A DNA stretch of 64,000 nucleotides from Vallitalea sp. (GTDB taxonomy: Bacteria > Bacillota > Clostridia > Lachnospirales > Vallitaleaceae). Made by a program: the position numbers and the translations under genes. Location: NCBI GenBank assembly GCA_025210515.1, contig JAOARM010000045.1, forward strand, positions 19,199 through 83,198. The letters are read 5' to 3'. The notes below the pieces were generated by a model. The model saw only the letters and a list, made by a program, of their open reading frames with translations, did no database searches and was not told the DNA's origin. The stretch's first letter is position 1. Each line of letters opens with the position of its first letter. Positions 8,597-16,993 of the stretch are shown here, in pieces.

Positions 8597-11179
8597 GTGT
8601 ATGATTTTATTGTAAATGGAGATCGTGTATCAACTAGCAAGAAGGAAAAACTTATTACTTTTCTAAGAGAGACTCTTAATCTTACGTCAGTGAAAAATGG
8701 TTGTTCAGAAGGTGCATGTGGAACATGTATGGTAATAGTTGATGGAAAAGCTAAGAAAGCCTGTGTGCTTACTACTGATAAATTAGTTGGAAAAAGTATC
8801 ATTACTGTTGAAGGTCTTTCAGATAGGGAGAAGGAAGTATATAGTTATGCCTTTACTGAGGCTTCTGCTGTTCAATGTGGTTTCTGTACTCCAGGTATGA
8901 TTATAAGTTCCAAAAGCTTAATAGATAGCGTGCCTAATCCAGATGAATCACAGATTCGACAAGCAATTAAAAATAATATTTGTCGTTGCACAGGATATGC
9001 AAAGATTGTTGAGGCAATTAAATTATCAGCAAAATTATTACGAGAAAATACGGAGATACCTAAACATTCGTTTACTGGGCTTGTAGGTGAAAATATGCAT
9101 CGTGTTGATGCGTTTAGTAAAGCACTAGGTACAGCTATATATGTAGATGATATGAGAATAGAAGATATGATATATGGGAGTTGTGTTAGAAGCAAATACC
9201 CTCGTGCTATTGTAAAAAGCATTGATATTAGCTCTGCAAAATCTCTGGAGGGTGTTGTGGCAGTTCTTACAGCTCATGACTTACCCGGTGCTAGTAAGAT
9301 AGGTCATATAATAAAAGATTGGGATATTCTAATTAAAGAAGGTGAAACTACTCGTTATGTTGGAGATGCAATTGTTCTTATTGCGGCAACAACAAAAGAA
9401 ATACTTGAAGAGGCTAAATCTCTTGTTCGTATTGAATATGAAGAACTAAAGCCTGTTACTAGTCCTGTGGAAGCTATGAAAGATGACGCTCCCCTACTAC
9501 ATAATAACAAAAATAATATATTATCTGTAGAGCATTTAGTTCGTGGTAATGCAGAAGATAAGATTAAACAGTCTAAATATGTAGTTACTAATACTTATTA
9601 TACTCCTTTTACTGAACATGCTTTTCTAGAGCCTGAAAGCAGTATTGCTATGCCAGATGATGAAGGTGGAATTATTATATATTGTGCTGATCAAGGTATT
9701 TATCAAACAAGGAAAGAATGTGCAGAGGCGTTAGGTTTAGAACAAGATAAAGTCCGAGTTATAAGTAAGATTGTCGGTGGTGGATTTGGTGGTAAGGAAG
9801 ATATGTCTGTACAACATCATGCGGCTATACTGGCTTATATAACAGGTAAACCTGTAAAAGTTTCTCTTACTCGTAAAGAGAGTATTATGGTACATCCGAA
9901 ACGACATTCAATGGAAATGGAATTTACAACTGCTTGTGATGAAAATGGATATCTAACAGGTATGAAAGCTATAATTATTGCTGATACTGGTGCATATGCT
10001 TCACTAGGTGGTCCTGTTTTACAAAGAGCATGTACACACGCGGCAGGTCCATATAATTATCAAGATATAGATATATTAGGAAAAGCAGTATACACTAACA
10101 ACCCACCTGCTGGTGCTTTTCGAGGTTTTGGAGTTCCTCAGAGTTGTTTTGCATTAGAAAGTAATCTTGATGAATTAGCTAAGTTAGTTGGCATTACTCC
10201 TTGGGAAATTCGTTATAGAAATGCTATCCGTCCGGGGCAGACTCTTCCAAATGGGCAAATAGCTGATGAAAATACTGCATTAGTAGAAACTTTAGAATCT
10301 GTTAAAGATGAATATGATAAAAGCAAAATAGTAGGTATAGCTTGTGCTATGAAAAATACAGGTTTAGGTGTTGGCATTCCTGATATTGGTAGATGTAAAT
10401 TAATAATAAGAGATAATAAAATATATACTTATACTAGTGCCGCTTGTATAGGTCAAGGTCTAGCTACTATTATTACACAGATGATATGCCAAGTTATTAA
10501 TATACCTCCTAATTATATTATTCATGCAGAACCTGATACTTCTATTGCACCTAACTCTGGTAATACAACTGCTTCAAGACAAACAGTATTTACAGGAGAA
10601 GCTGCAAAGATTGCTGCTACTAAGCTAAAAAAAGTATTAGATAATAATGATTTGGCTGATTTAGATGGAATGGAATTTTATGGGGAATATATGTGCGAAA
10701 CTGACCCTATAGGCTCTAATAAGCCTAACCCCTATAGTCATGTTACTTATGGCTATGCAACTCATATGGTAATACTTGATGAAACTGGTAAAATTAATAA
10801 AGTAATTGCCTCTCATGATGTTGGAACTCCTATTAATCCAAAATCTATTGAAGGTCAGATACAAGGTGGCGTTGTTATGAGTCTTGGTTATGCTCTAACC
10901 GAAGATTACCCATTAAATAACAGTGTACCTTTAGCAAAATTCGGTACACTTGGATTATTTAAAGCGACAGAAGTACCTGTTATTGAGCCTATAATAGCTA
11001 GTAAACAACATAGTGGTCTTGCACATGGAGCAAAAGGAATTGGTGAAATATGTTCCATTCCTACCGCACCAGCCGTTTCACTTGCTTATTATAATTATGA
11101 TGGGAAGTTTAGGAGAAGTTTACCTATAGAAGAAACTCCATATAGTAGAAAAAGAAGGTCTGTGAAAACAAGAAGATAG
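8597..11179 (+). CDS. xdh: Selenium-dependent xanthine dehydrogenase-type molybdenum hydroxylase (fused Fe-S and Mo domains)
   Basis: An 860-residue protein starting at GTG 8597 after GGGGTGA. The N-terminal [2Fe-2S] part has all eight cysteines: C36, C41, C44, C56, C94, C97, C129 and C131 (CSEGACGTC, CGFCTPG, CRCTG). From about residue 165 the molybdopterin part follows, with IVGGGFGGKED, PPAGAFRGFG, and GAKGIGE near the C-terminus, whose Glu is the expected catalytic base. There is no FAD domain, so electrons must leave through another protein, plausibly YgfK. Neighbouring yqeB, yqeC, mocA and xdhC indicate the labile-selenium class of purine hydroxylases. The selenium is a cofactor, not selenocysteine, and no in-frame UGA is involved. 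The likely substrate is a purine such as xanthine or hypoxanthine. Confidence 0.9.
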   Translation: MYDFIVNGDRVSTSKKEKLITFLRETLNLTSVKNGCSEGACGTCMVIVDGKAKKACVLTTDKLVGKSIITVEGLSDREKEVYSYAFTEASAVQCGFCTPGMIISSKSLIDSVPNPDESQIRQAIKNNICRCTGYAKIVEAIKLSAKLLRENTEIPKHSFTGLVGENMHRVDAFSKALGTAIYVDDMRIEDMIYGSCVRSKYPRAIVKSIDISSAKSLEGVVAVLTAHDLPGASKIGHIIKDWDILIKEGETTRYVGDAIVLIAATTKEILEEAKSLVRIEYEELKPVTSPVEAMKDDAPLLHNNKNNILSVEHLVRGNAEDKIKQSKYVVTNTYYTPFTEHAFLEPESSIAMPDDEGGIIIYCADQGIYQTRKECAEALGLEQDKVRVISKIVGGGFGGKEDMSVQHHAAILAYITGKPVKVSLTRKESIMVHPKRHSMEMEFTTACDENGYLTGMKAIIIADTGAYASLGGPVLQRACTHAAGPYNYQDIDILGKAVYTNNPPAGAFRGFGVPQSCFALESNLDELAKLVGITPWEIRYRNAIRPGQTLPNGQIADENTALVETLESVKDEYDKSKIVGIACAMKNTGLGVGIPDIGRCKLIIRDNKIYTYTSAACIGQGLATIITQMICQVINIPPNYIIHAEPDTSIAPNSGNTTASRQTVFTGEAAKIAATKLKKVLDNNDLADLDGMEFYGEYMCETDPIGSNKPNPYSHVTYGYATHMVILDETGKINKVIASHDVGTPINPKSIEGQIQGGVVMSLGYALTEDYPLNNSVPLAKFGTLGLFKATEVPVIEPIIASKQHSGLAHGAKGIGEICSIPTAPAVSLAYYNYDGKFRRSLPIEETPYSRKRRSVKTRR

Positions 11180-11186
11180 TTTATTA

Positions 11187-11291
11187 GAAAGATAGACTAG
11201 TTTTAGCGGTAAACGAAGCCAGGACGGCGTAGCGCATACCATTTAAACAGGATGTTTAAGGGTATGAATAGCTAAACCTAGTCTATCTTTC
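11187..11291. ncRNA. Three-way-junction structured element, copy 2
   Basis: The outer stem pairs 11187-11207 with 11271-11291, 20 of 21 positions. P2 pairs 11235-11240 with 11261-11266, has a 2x1 internal loop, then 11243-11248 with 11254-11259, closing loop AGGAT at 11249-11253. P3 is GCC 11218-11220 with GGC 11226-11228 around AGGAC. Read on the minus strand it has the same layout and loops (ATCCT, GTCCT) as copy 1 on the plus strand, but the stems have changed in compensation. It lies between the convergent ends of xdh and yqeB. On the plus strand it would be in the xdh 3' UTR, on the minus strand in the yqeB 3' UTR. No U-run follows either outer arm, so it is not an ordinary terminator. 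Confidence 0.6.
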
Positions 11292-11336
11292 AAAACCTGT
11301 ATCCCCAGAAAAATGTATTATAAGACAGCCCTTGAA

Positions 11337-12131
11337 TTAAGTTAAAGATAACATCAATATAGCTTCCAAAACTCCCCCACCAATGGCTCTTGCTTTATCA
11401 GAGATTGTATTACAATTATTTATTTCTCCTCTTGGATCTATATCACCTATTTTAAAATCTTTAGTAACATAAATACCACTATGAATTAATCCTCTTATAA
11501 CTCCATCAATTGTTGCTAATATTGGTGTATCATTAATATAACCTATACATTGATTTTTTTTAACTATATCTCCAATATCAGCCATAGCATTAACTATACC
11601 ACTTGTTGTTGAGCGTATAACTCTTTCACTTGTATATCCTTGAATATTACCTGGTATACCTGTATTAGGATATGATTTTCCTTGTAATATTACTTTTCCT
11701 AAATTATGTCCTCTATTTGTTTCAATAACTGCGTGAACATCCATCCCTGCAATAAAGCCCGGACCTAGACCTATAACTATATTAGCCATTTTAATATTAG
11801 TTCCTAGGTTTTTCTTAGCGAGTATGGCATCTATCACTATTTCAGGTTGAATTTTTTCTATAGATTTTCCTATTTCATCAATTAGTACAGGAATATAACC
11901 ATTATGTAAAATATTCATGGCATCTTCTTCACTATCTGTTTTTACCGCTTTTATTCCTTCTATTGTAACTTGTTTTTCATATATTGCATTAGCAAAAGAA
12001 ACAGTTCTTCTTATTACTGTAGGTTGATTAACTTCTAGTACAACAACTTGAAATCCACACCTTGCCAACTTATGGATTGTTCCAGATGCTATATCTCCTC
12101 CACCCCTTACAACAACTAGATTATTATTCAT
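11337..12131 (-). CDS. yqeB: Selenium-dependent molybdenum hydroxylase system protein YqeB
   Basis: A 264-residue protein of the YqeB (EF2563) family, found only with selenium-dependent molybdenum hydroxylases. It begins with a Rossmann-like nucleotide-binding motif (VVVRGGGDIASG, residues 6-17). The middle carries VIGLGPGFIAGMDVHAVIETNRGHNLG-type sequence characteristic of the family. The start codon overlaps the mocA stop by 4 bp (ATGA), so the two are translationally coupled. It is the last gene of yqeC-mocA-yqeB. Its biochemical role is not established; it is presumed to help insert selenium into, or mature, the molybdenum cofactor of the adjacent hydroxylase. Confidence 0.88.
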   Translation of the reverse strand: MNNNLVVVRGGGDIASGTIHKLARCGFQVVVLEVNQPTVIRRTVSFANAIYEKQVTIEGIKAVKTDSEEDAMNILHNGYIPVLIDEIGKSIEKIQPEIVIDAILAKKNLGTNIKMANIVIGLGPGFIAGMDVHAVIETNRGHNLGKVILQGKSYPNTGIPGNIQGYTSERVIRSTTSGIVNAMADIGDIVKKNQCIGYINDTPILATIDGVIRGLIHSGIYVTKDFKIGDIDPRGEINNCNTISDKARAIGGGVLEAILMLSLT

Positions 12132-12709
12132 TTATCTAACATCTCCTTAACAATTATATAATCCTCCCAAGTATCAATATCCATTCCATATTTTGCTTTA
12201 TTCATCTCAATGAAAAAAACTTCTTGAGTATTTTCTTTGATTATATTCCTTCCACCCACATCTCCAGTTACATTTAATAATTCATTTTTCCATTTAGTAT
12301 GAAATATAACTGGATTTCCTCTTATCCCATTATATGTAGGAGCAATTATACTACCCTTATTATCATAAAAAGCATTTAATAGCTTATTAATTATCTCTTT
12401 ACTAATTAGTGGTTGATCGCCATTAAAAAACATATATCCATTAGTTTCTATAGAATTATTAACCCCACATATAACAGATGTACTCATACCTCTATCTGCA
12501 TTTGGATTATACACATACTGTATGTTAGCTCTACTTGTTACTCTTTTAATTTCTTCATTTTGATATATCATTATAATATTATGAAAGTCACAACTTGCTA
12601 TAATATCAGTAACATGACATATTATAGGCTTATTATCAATTTCCATAAGTAATTTTTCTTTACCAAATCTTCTAGAAAAGCCTGCTCCTAGAATAATTGC
12701 AGTTACCAT
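12128..12709 (-). CDS. mocA: MocA-like molybdenum cofactor nucleotidyltransferase
   Basis: A 193-residue MobA/MocA-type nucleotidyltransferase. The NTP-binding signature ILGAGFSRRFGKEKL spans residues 6-20, the metal-binding aspartate is D98 in FNGDQPL, and GDVGGR is at 149-154. In known systems MocA makes the cytosine dinucleotide form of molybdopterin used by xanthine-dehydrogenase-family enzymes, so this gene probably serves the hydroxylases of this locus. It starts 4 bp after yqeC ends and overlaps yqeB, in a tight three-gene operon. CTP versus GTP specificity cannot be read with confidence here. Confidence 0.85.
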   Translation of the reverse strand: MVTAIILGAGFSRRFGKEKLLMEIDNKPIICHVTDIIASCDFHNIIMIYQNEEIKRVTSRANIQYVYNPNADRGMSTSVICGVNNSIETNGYMFFNGDQPLISKEIINKLLNAFYDNKGSIIAPTYNGIRGNPVIFHTKWKNELLNVTGDVGGRNIIKENTQEVFFIEMNKAKYGMDIDTWEDYIIVKEMLDK

Positions 12710-12713
12710 ATAA

Positions 12714-13472
12714 TCACTCCATTACAATTAGTATTGGATTATTATTTTGTACATTTCCTATTATTACTTTTGATATAGATTTGTTTTCTTGTAGAATAAT
12801 TTCTGAAGCAATTCTAGCTTCTTGTAATAGATTATCTGTGTATGCTTTATTAAATAGAACTATTTTATTATTAATATTACCACATTCCTTAAACAATCCA
12901 TCTTTTGAATTAATTAGATGACGTATTGTATCATAATTAATTGTACTGTCTAATCTCTGATTTACTACTTTTGAAAAAATATCCGCTCTATGTACATATT
13001 TATCATTAATATAACTACCTATACAATCAAGCCCAATACAACCTATAACTTTTGTTGTTAAGCTAGGTATTACAGGTTCATATGATGCAGGTGCTTTTAT
13101 TGGTTTTCTCTTTGCCCCATCTGCTTCAACAATAATGTAGTCAAACTTATCATATAAAATATTAATCCAATTTTTATTAATACCTTTTAACTTATTATTA
13201 ATAATATAACTGCCTATTACTGTTATAGAACTATCTAACACATCATTAGATTTCTTACAAAGTTCTTCTATTTTATTAGATATAAAGAGATCATCATATA
13301 TATATGATGGTGGACAATAAATAGCCGTTGTCGTAGTTATTAATACCCTTTTTTTCTTTTTCTTTAATTCCCAAGCAATTCTATACATTGTAGATGTTTT
13401 ACCACCTGCACCAACAATTGATATAACCTCTCTATTACATATATTAATATTTAATGCATCAACAATATTCAT
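12714..13472 (-). CDS. yqeC: Selenium-dependent hydroxylase accessory protein YqeC
   Basis: A 252-residue P-loop protein with Walker A GAGGKT at residues 21-26, followed by DADGAK-like sequence (VEADGAKRKPIKAP near 116-129) typical of the YqeC family. These proteins co-occur with YqeB and selenium-dependent molybdenum hydroxylases. The molecular role is unknown but probably nucleotide-driven cofactor maturation. It is the promoter-proximal gene of yqeC-mocA-yqeB and lies 84 bp downstream of xdhC on the same strand. Confidence 0.87.
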   Translation of the reverse strand: MNIVDALNINICNREVISIVGAGGKTSTMYRIAWELKKKKKRVLITTTTAIYCPPSYIYDDLFISNKIEELCKKSNDVLDSSITVIGSYIINNKLKGINKNWINILYDKFDYIIVEADGAKRKPIKAPASYEPVIPSLTTKVIGCIGLDCIGSYINDKYVHRADIFSKVVNQRLDSTINYDTIRHLINSKDGLFKECGNINNKIVLFNKAYTDNLLQEARIASEIILQENKSISKVIIGNVQNNNPILIVME

Positions 13473-13556
13473 TACTTACCCCTATCTTATAATCATTACA
13501 AAATTAATTTATCTTATAATATGTACTAAAATCATTATTATATAATGCTAGTAGTC

Positions 13557-14393
13557 CTATCTCTTTAATCCATCAATAAGCTGATTTTTCCTTAGATGAT
13601 TATGACCTTCTTTATTATAACTAATTGCTAATATCTCTGCGGTTATAGATATTGCTATTTCTTTTGGTGAACCACCACCAATATCTAATCCAATAGGTGA
13701 ATATAAGTTAGATAAGTCAATGTCTTTTCCAAATTTCTCATAGGTTTTTTGTAAAAAATTTTCTAGTTTCACAATTGAACATAACATTCCTATGTATTTT
13801 GGTCTTAACTTTAATTCTAATATTTTATTTATAACATTGTAATCATGTTTATGAGATGGAGTACATACTATTACGAAGCTATTATGTTGTAATCCTTCAG
13901 TTTCTATATATTCTGCATAAGACGAATGTACAATACAATCTGCCTCATTAATTGTATTAACAGCATCTATTCTGTCGTCAATTACAGTTATATAAAAATT
14001 CAAATCTTTTAACACATTTATTAAAGCTTTTCCCACGTGTCCAGCTCCAAAAATATAAACATATGCTTTCACTCCTATATATTCATAAAACAATGAAACA
14101 CTACCTCCACAAGCCATAGGTAATACTTTTCCTTGTTGTACTACTTCCCCTTCTTTTAAAATATATTTTTCAAGTAAACTTTGCTGTTTTTTAAGTAATT
14201 CTTTACATTTTTCTACAGCATAATGTTCAAGTGCTCCTCCTCCAACTGTTCCAAAAGCATAATCGTCCTCTCCTACAATCATCTTTTTACCTACTGTTAC
14301 AGGTGTATTCCCTGTCTTTTCTATGACTGTAACCATCATACAAGACTTACCTAAATCTTTCATCTTAATTAGTTCTTCATACACTCCTGTCAT
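13557..14393 (-). CDS. xdhC: XdhC/CoxI-family molybdenum cofactor insertion factor
   Basis: A 278-residue XdhC-family protein. The N-terminal XdhC/CoxI domain shows GTVGGGALEH at 48-57 and MACGGSVSLFYE at 93-104. A C-terminal Rossmann domain begins at GAGHVGK (116-122), with DDR as the usual acidic end of strand 2. Family members bind molybdenum cofactor and deliver it to xanthine-dehydrogenase-type enzymes. I took the internal ATG at 14393 because GGGGGA lies 9 nt upstream of it; the frame is open to 14411. It is divergent from the spore photoproduct lyase gene and in line with yqeC-mocA-yqeB. Confidence 0.88.
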   Translation of the reverse strand: MTGVYEELIKMKDLGKSCMMVTVIEKTGNTPVTVGKKMIVGEDDYAFGTVGGGALEHYAVEKCKELLKKQQSLLEKYILKEGEVVQQGKVLPMACGGSVSLFYEYIGVKAYVYIFGAGHVGKALINVLKDLNFYITVIDDRIDAVNTINEADCIVHSSYAEYIETEGLQHNSFVIVCTPSHKHDYNVINKILELKLRPKYIGMLCSIVKLENFLQKTYEKFGKDIDLSNLYSPIGLDIGGGSPKEIAISITAEILAISYNKEGHNHLRKNQLIDGLKR

Positions 14394-14562
14394 ATATAAT
14401 AATCCCCCCATGTAATAATATTAATATTTTGATTTTATTAAATACTTACAATTACATTGTACTAATTACTATTTATTTTGTCAATTTTATAATAACTACT
14501 CAAATAAAAATATGTAATGATATTTAGCTAAATTGGAAATGATATACTAAGAGGTGAATAGT

Positions 14563-15573
14563 ATGAAATTATTTATGCCAGATACTGCATATGTAGACCC
14601 TAGAATCTATAAATATGATAGTGGAAATATAGCAATTGAGTATTTACAAAATAATAATATACCTATTATTAAATCTAGAAAAGTTGTAATACAGGGAAAA
14701 ACACCTATTGAGAGCTATGTAAAAGCTAAGAAAACAATCTATGTTACAGTTAATTCACAGAAAAAATTAAGAAGTTGTAAACCTTCTGCTGACTATCAAT
14801 TTGCATTATCAAGCTCATGTCCCGGACACTGTGAATACTGTTATCTACAAACAACTCAAGGTGAAAAACCTTATATGAAAGTATTTGTTAATATAGATGA
14901 AATCATTGATGTAATTAAAGATCATATAGATAATAATCTACCTAATATAACTACTTTTGAATGTGGTAGTATCACAGACCCTATTGCACTTGATCATATA
15001 ACAGGTAATCTAAAAAAATGTATAGAATTCTTTAGTAAAAGTGAATATGGTAGACTTCGAGTTATAACAAAATATAACAATGTAGAGCCATATATTAATA
15101 TTAATCATAATAATCATACTAAATTTAGATTCAGTATTAATACTCCATATGTGATAAATAAGTTTGAACATAATACTTCTAATTATGAGGAACGAATAGA
15201 AGGAGCAAGTAAAATTGCTAAGGCAGGTTATCCAATTGGTTTCATAATTGCTCCTATTATGATATATGATAATTGGAAAGACGAATATAGACAATTACTT
15301 GAAAAATTGAAAACTCAACTAATAGATTACAATGATAAAATAACATTTGAACTTATTCAACATAGATTTACTGCTACAGCAAAAGAATTAATTAAAACAA
15401 GATTTCCAAATACTAAGCTTGATTTAGATGAAGATAATAGAATGTTAAAATGGGGTCCTTATGGGAAGTTCAAATATGTTTATAAGAAAGAGACTGGTAA
15501 TGAAATAAAAGAATATATTACATCTCTTATTAACAACAACTTTATAAATTCAGAGATTGAGTATTTTACTTAA
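14563..15573 (+). CDS. splB: Spore photoproduct lyase (radical SAM)
   Basis: A 336-residue radical-SAM enzyme close in length to B. subtilis SplB (342). The cluster motif is C86-x3-C90-x2-C93 (CPGHCEYCYLQTT). FELIQHRFT, KWGPYG and the terminal IEYFT are also typical. The enzyme repairs 5-thyminyl-5,6-dihydrothymine in germinating spores. The ATG at 14563 is preferred over the in-frame GTG at 14554, because that GTG is part of the AAGAGGTG ribosome site. At the position of the Bacillus catalytic Cys141 (FEASCTSD) this protein reads FECGSITD. By my alignment the serine sits at the Cys141 column and a cysteine (C134) lies two residues earlier. An intrinsic terminator follows. Confidence 0.9.
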   Translation: MKLFMPDTAYVDPRIYKYDSGNIAIEYLQNNNIPIIKSRKVVIQGKTPIESYVKAKKTIYVTVNSQKKLRSCKPSADYQFALSSSCPGHCEYCYLQTTQGEKPYMKVFVNIDEIIDVIKDHIDNNLPNITTFECGSITDPIALDHITGNLKKCIEFFSKSEYGRLRVITKYNNVEPYININHNNHTKFRFSINTPYVINKFEHNTSNYEERIEGASKIAKAGYPIGFIIAPIMIYDNWKDEYRQLLEKLKTQLIDYNDKITFELIQHRFTATAKELIKTRFPNTKLDLDEDNRMLKWGPYGKFKYVYKKETGNEIKEYITSLINNNFINSEIEYFT

Positions 15574-15605
15574 GCTATAGCTTATTAATATGTAATAATA
15601 ATATT

Positions 15606-15654
15606 ATGTTAGCTGGTTAATTATAATTATAAACCAGCTAACATTTATTTTATT
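15606..15654 (+). terminator. Intrinsic terminator after splB
   Basis: A perfect 13-bp stem (15606-15618 with 15632-15644, ATGTTAGCTGGTT and its complement) is followed by a T-rich tail TTTATTTTATT. It lies 33 bp after the splB stop and ahead of the convergent araC-type gene. Confidence 0.85.
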
Positions 15655-15717
15655 AAACAGCTTTTAATTCATATAAAACTAATTTATTATACTTATAAGA
15701 AGTATTGTTTACTTTCT

Positions 15718-16566
15718 TTATATTTTCTCATAATAATTTAATTTATATTGTTTTGGTGTCATATTATATTTTTCTCTAAATATTTTAATGAAATAGGATA
15801 TATTAGAATATCCTAAGTTAAATGCTACTTCTGTAACACTATCATTTCTAAGATACTGTAATGCAAGTTCCAGTTTTTTATCTTTAATATATTGTACTGG
15901 TTTAATTCCTGTAATCTTCTTAAAAAGATGTGAAAAATTAGACTCAGACATATTTAAGTCATTAGCTAATTGCTTAATGTTAATATTAGATTCAATATTT
16001 TCATTTATATATTTTAATGCAATATATATAGGATGAGAACTATTTGCATTAAGTATATGATGAGTTGCTTTATGCTGTATTAAATCATAAACTAATTTTT
16101 GTGCGTACAAGTCAATCAAGAAAAAGCTATTTTTATCATTACTTTTAGAAGCCATAAAAATATTATTAATATCTTCTGAAATATTGTGTTTATTTTGCCC
16201 CAAAAAATAGTTGTTTGTTGATTTTACAACCTCTTTTGTTTCTTCTTCAAGATCAATTTTATCAAATACATCTGATACAAGTTCATCATTAAGTTCAAAA
16301 ACAACTGCTTTCGTATTAACTTCTATATCCATATGTACTTTTGAGTTAGATGGTAATAGCAAATAATTGTTATTTGTATATGTAAATTTTCTATTATTGT
16401 TTAGTGTTACATGCTTATAGCCACTAAGTATAGTACAAAAACGTGTGTAACTATAAGATTTATAGTCTCCAGAATAATTTTTTGGTAAATCATAATATAA
16501 TATTTTAACATTATTAGTTTCAAATCCGTTAATTTTTTCTAGCTTCTTATCAAAAATATCTAGCAT
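15718..16566 (-). CDS. AraC-family transcriptional regulator
   Basis: A 282-residue protein with a C-terminal AraC/XylS double helix-turn-helix (about residues 180-278; IKQLANDLNMSESNFSHLF and VTEVAFNLGYSNISYFIKIF). The N-terminal 150 residues are cupin-like and resemble the AraC_N type of domain. It is divergent from the iron alcohol dehydrogenase gene 427 bp away and convergent with splB. It could control the alcohol dehydrogenase, but no shared operator was found to support that. Confidence 0.85.
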   Translation of the reverse strand: MLDIFDKKLEKINGFETNNVKILYYDLPKNYSGDYKSYSYTRFCTILSGYKHVTLNNNRKFTYTNNNYLLLPSNSKVHMDIEVNTKAVVFELNDELVSDVFDKIDLEEETKEVVKSTNNYFLGQNKHNISEDINNIFMASKSNDKNSFFLIDLYAQKLVYDLIQHKATHHILNANSSHPIYIALKYINENIESNINIKQLANDLNMSESNFSHLFKKITGIKPVQYIKDKKLELALQYLRNDSVTEVAFNLGYSNISYFIKIFREKYNMTPKQYKLNYYEKI

Positions 16567-16680
16567 TGTTGCACCTACTTCTTGTTAAAAATTTGTCATT
16601 TACGTCAAAATAATTATAGTTTATTAAATTAAGTGTTAGTTTTATTTCTATAATAATACTATAATAGATTTAGTAAATAC

Positions 16681-16709
16681 ATAATAACTAAAACTTATTA
16701 GAATGTCAA
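16681..16709 (-). promoter_or_regulatory. Sigma-A promoter of the AraC-type regulator
   Basis: On the minus strand, -35 TTGACA (16704-16709) and -10 TATTAT (16681-16686) are separated by exactly 17 bp. The gene starts 115 bp downstream. Confidence 0.7.
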
Positions 16710-16839
16710 TCCTTGTAATCAATGAAATATTATCGTCAGGTACTTAATATATATAAGCTATTAAATAGGATTTGAATCCTAAGTAGTTCTCTACATTTAT
16801 GTATTTAATAAATATTACTTTATAAAATTATAACTTAGA

Positions 16840-16857
16840 ATGTTTAATTATTAACAA
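16840..16857. promoter_or_regulatory. Candidate Rex (NADH/NAD+ sensor) operator
   Basis: The 18-bp sequence ATGTTTAATTATTAACAA agrees at 12 of 14 informative positions with the clostridial Rex consensus TTGTTAANNNNTTAACAA. It lies about 137 bp upstream of an alcohol dehydrogenase gene, a usual Rex target. In such AT-rich DNA a chance match is possible. Confidence 0.4.
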
Positions 16858-16993
16858 TCATATATAACAACACTAGGTGTAAAAATTAAATAAACATATT
16901 TAGCTAAATATTTTGTACTTTATTACCTTACTAATAGGTATTATAGTTCAAATTCAATATAATAAAAATAATAATACATAGGAGGAAATTAAA

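Larger units (their letters stand above)
16567..16993. promoter_or_regulatory. Divergent region between the AraC regulator and the alcohol dehydrogenase
   Basis: This 427-bp region holds a strong araC promoter on the minus strand and a Rex-like site (both listed separately). A perfect small palindrome TAGGATTTGAATCCTA lies near 16767-16782. A possible plus-strand -10 TATTAT is at 16939-16944, with a weak -35 TACTTT at 16916-16921 (17-bp spacer). No coding sequence was recognised. Such a long leader is unusual for this window. Confidence 0.5.
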
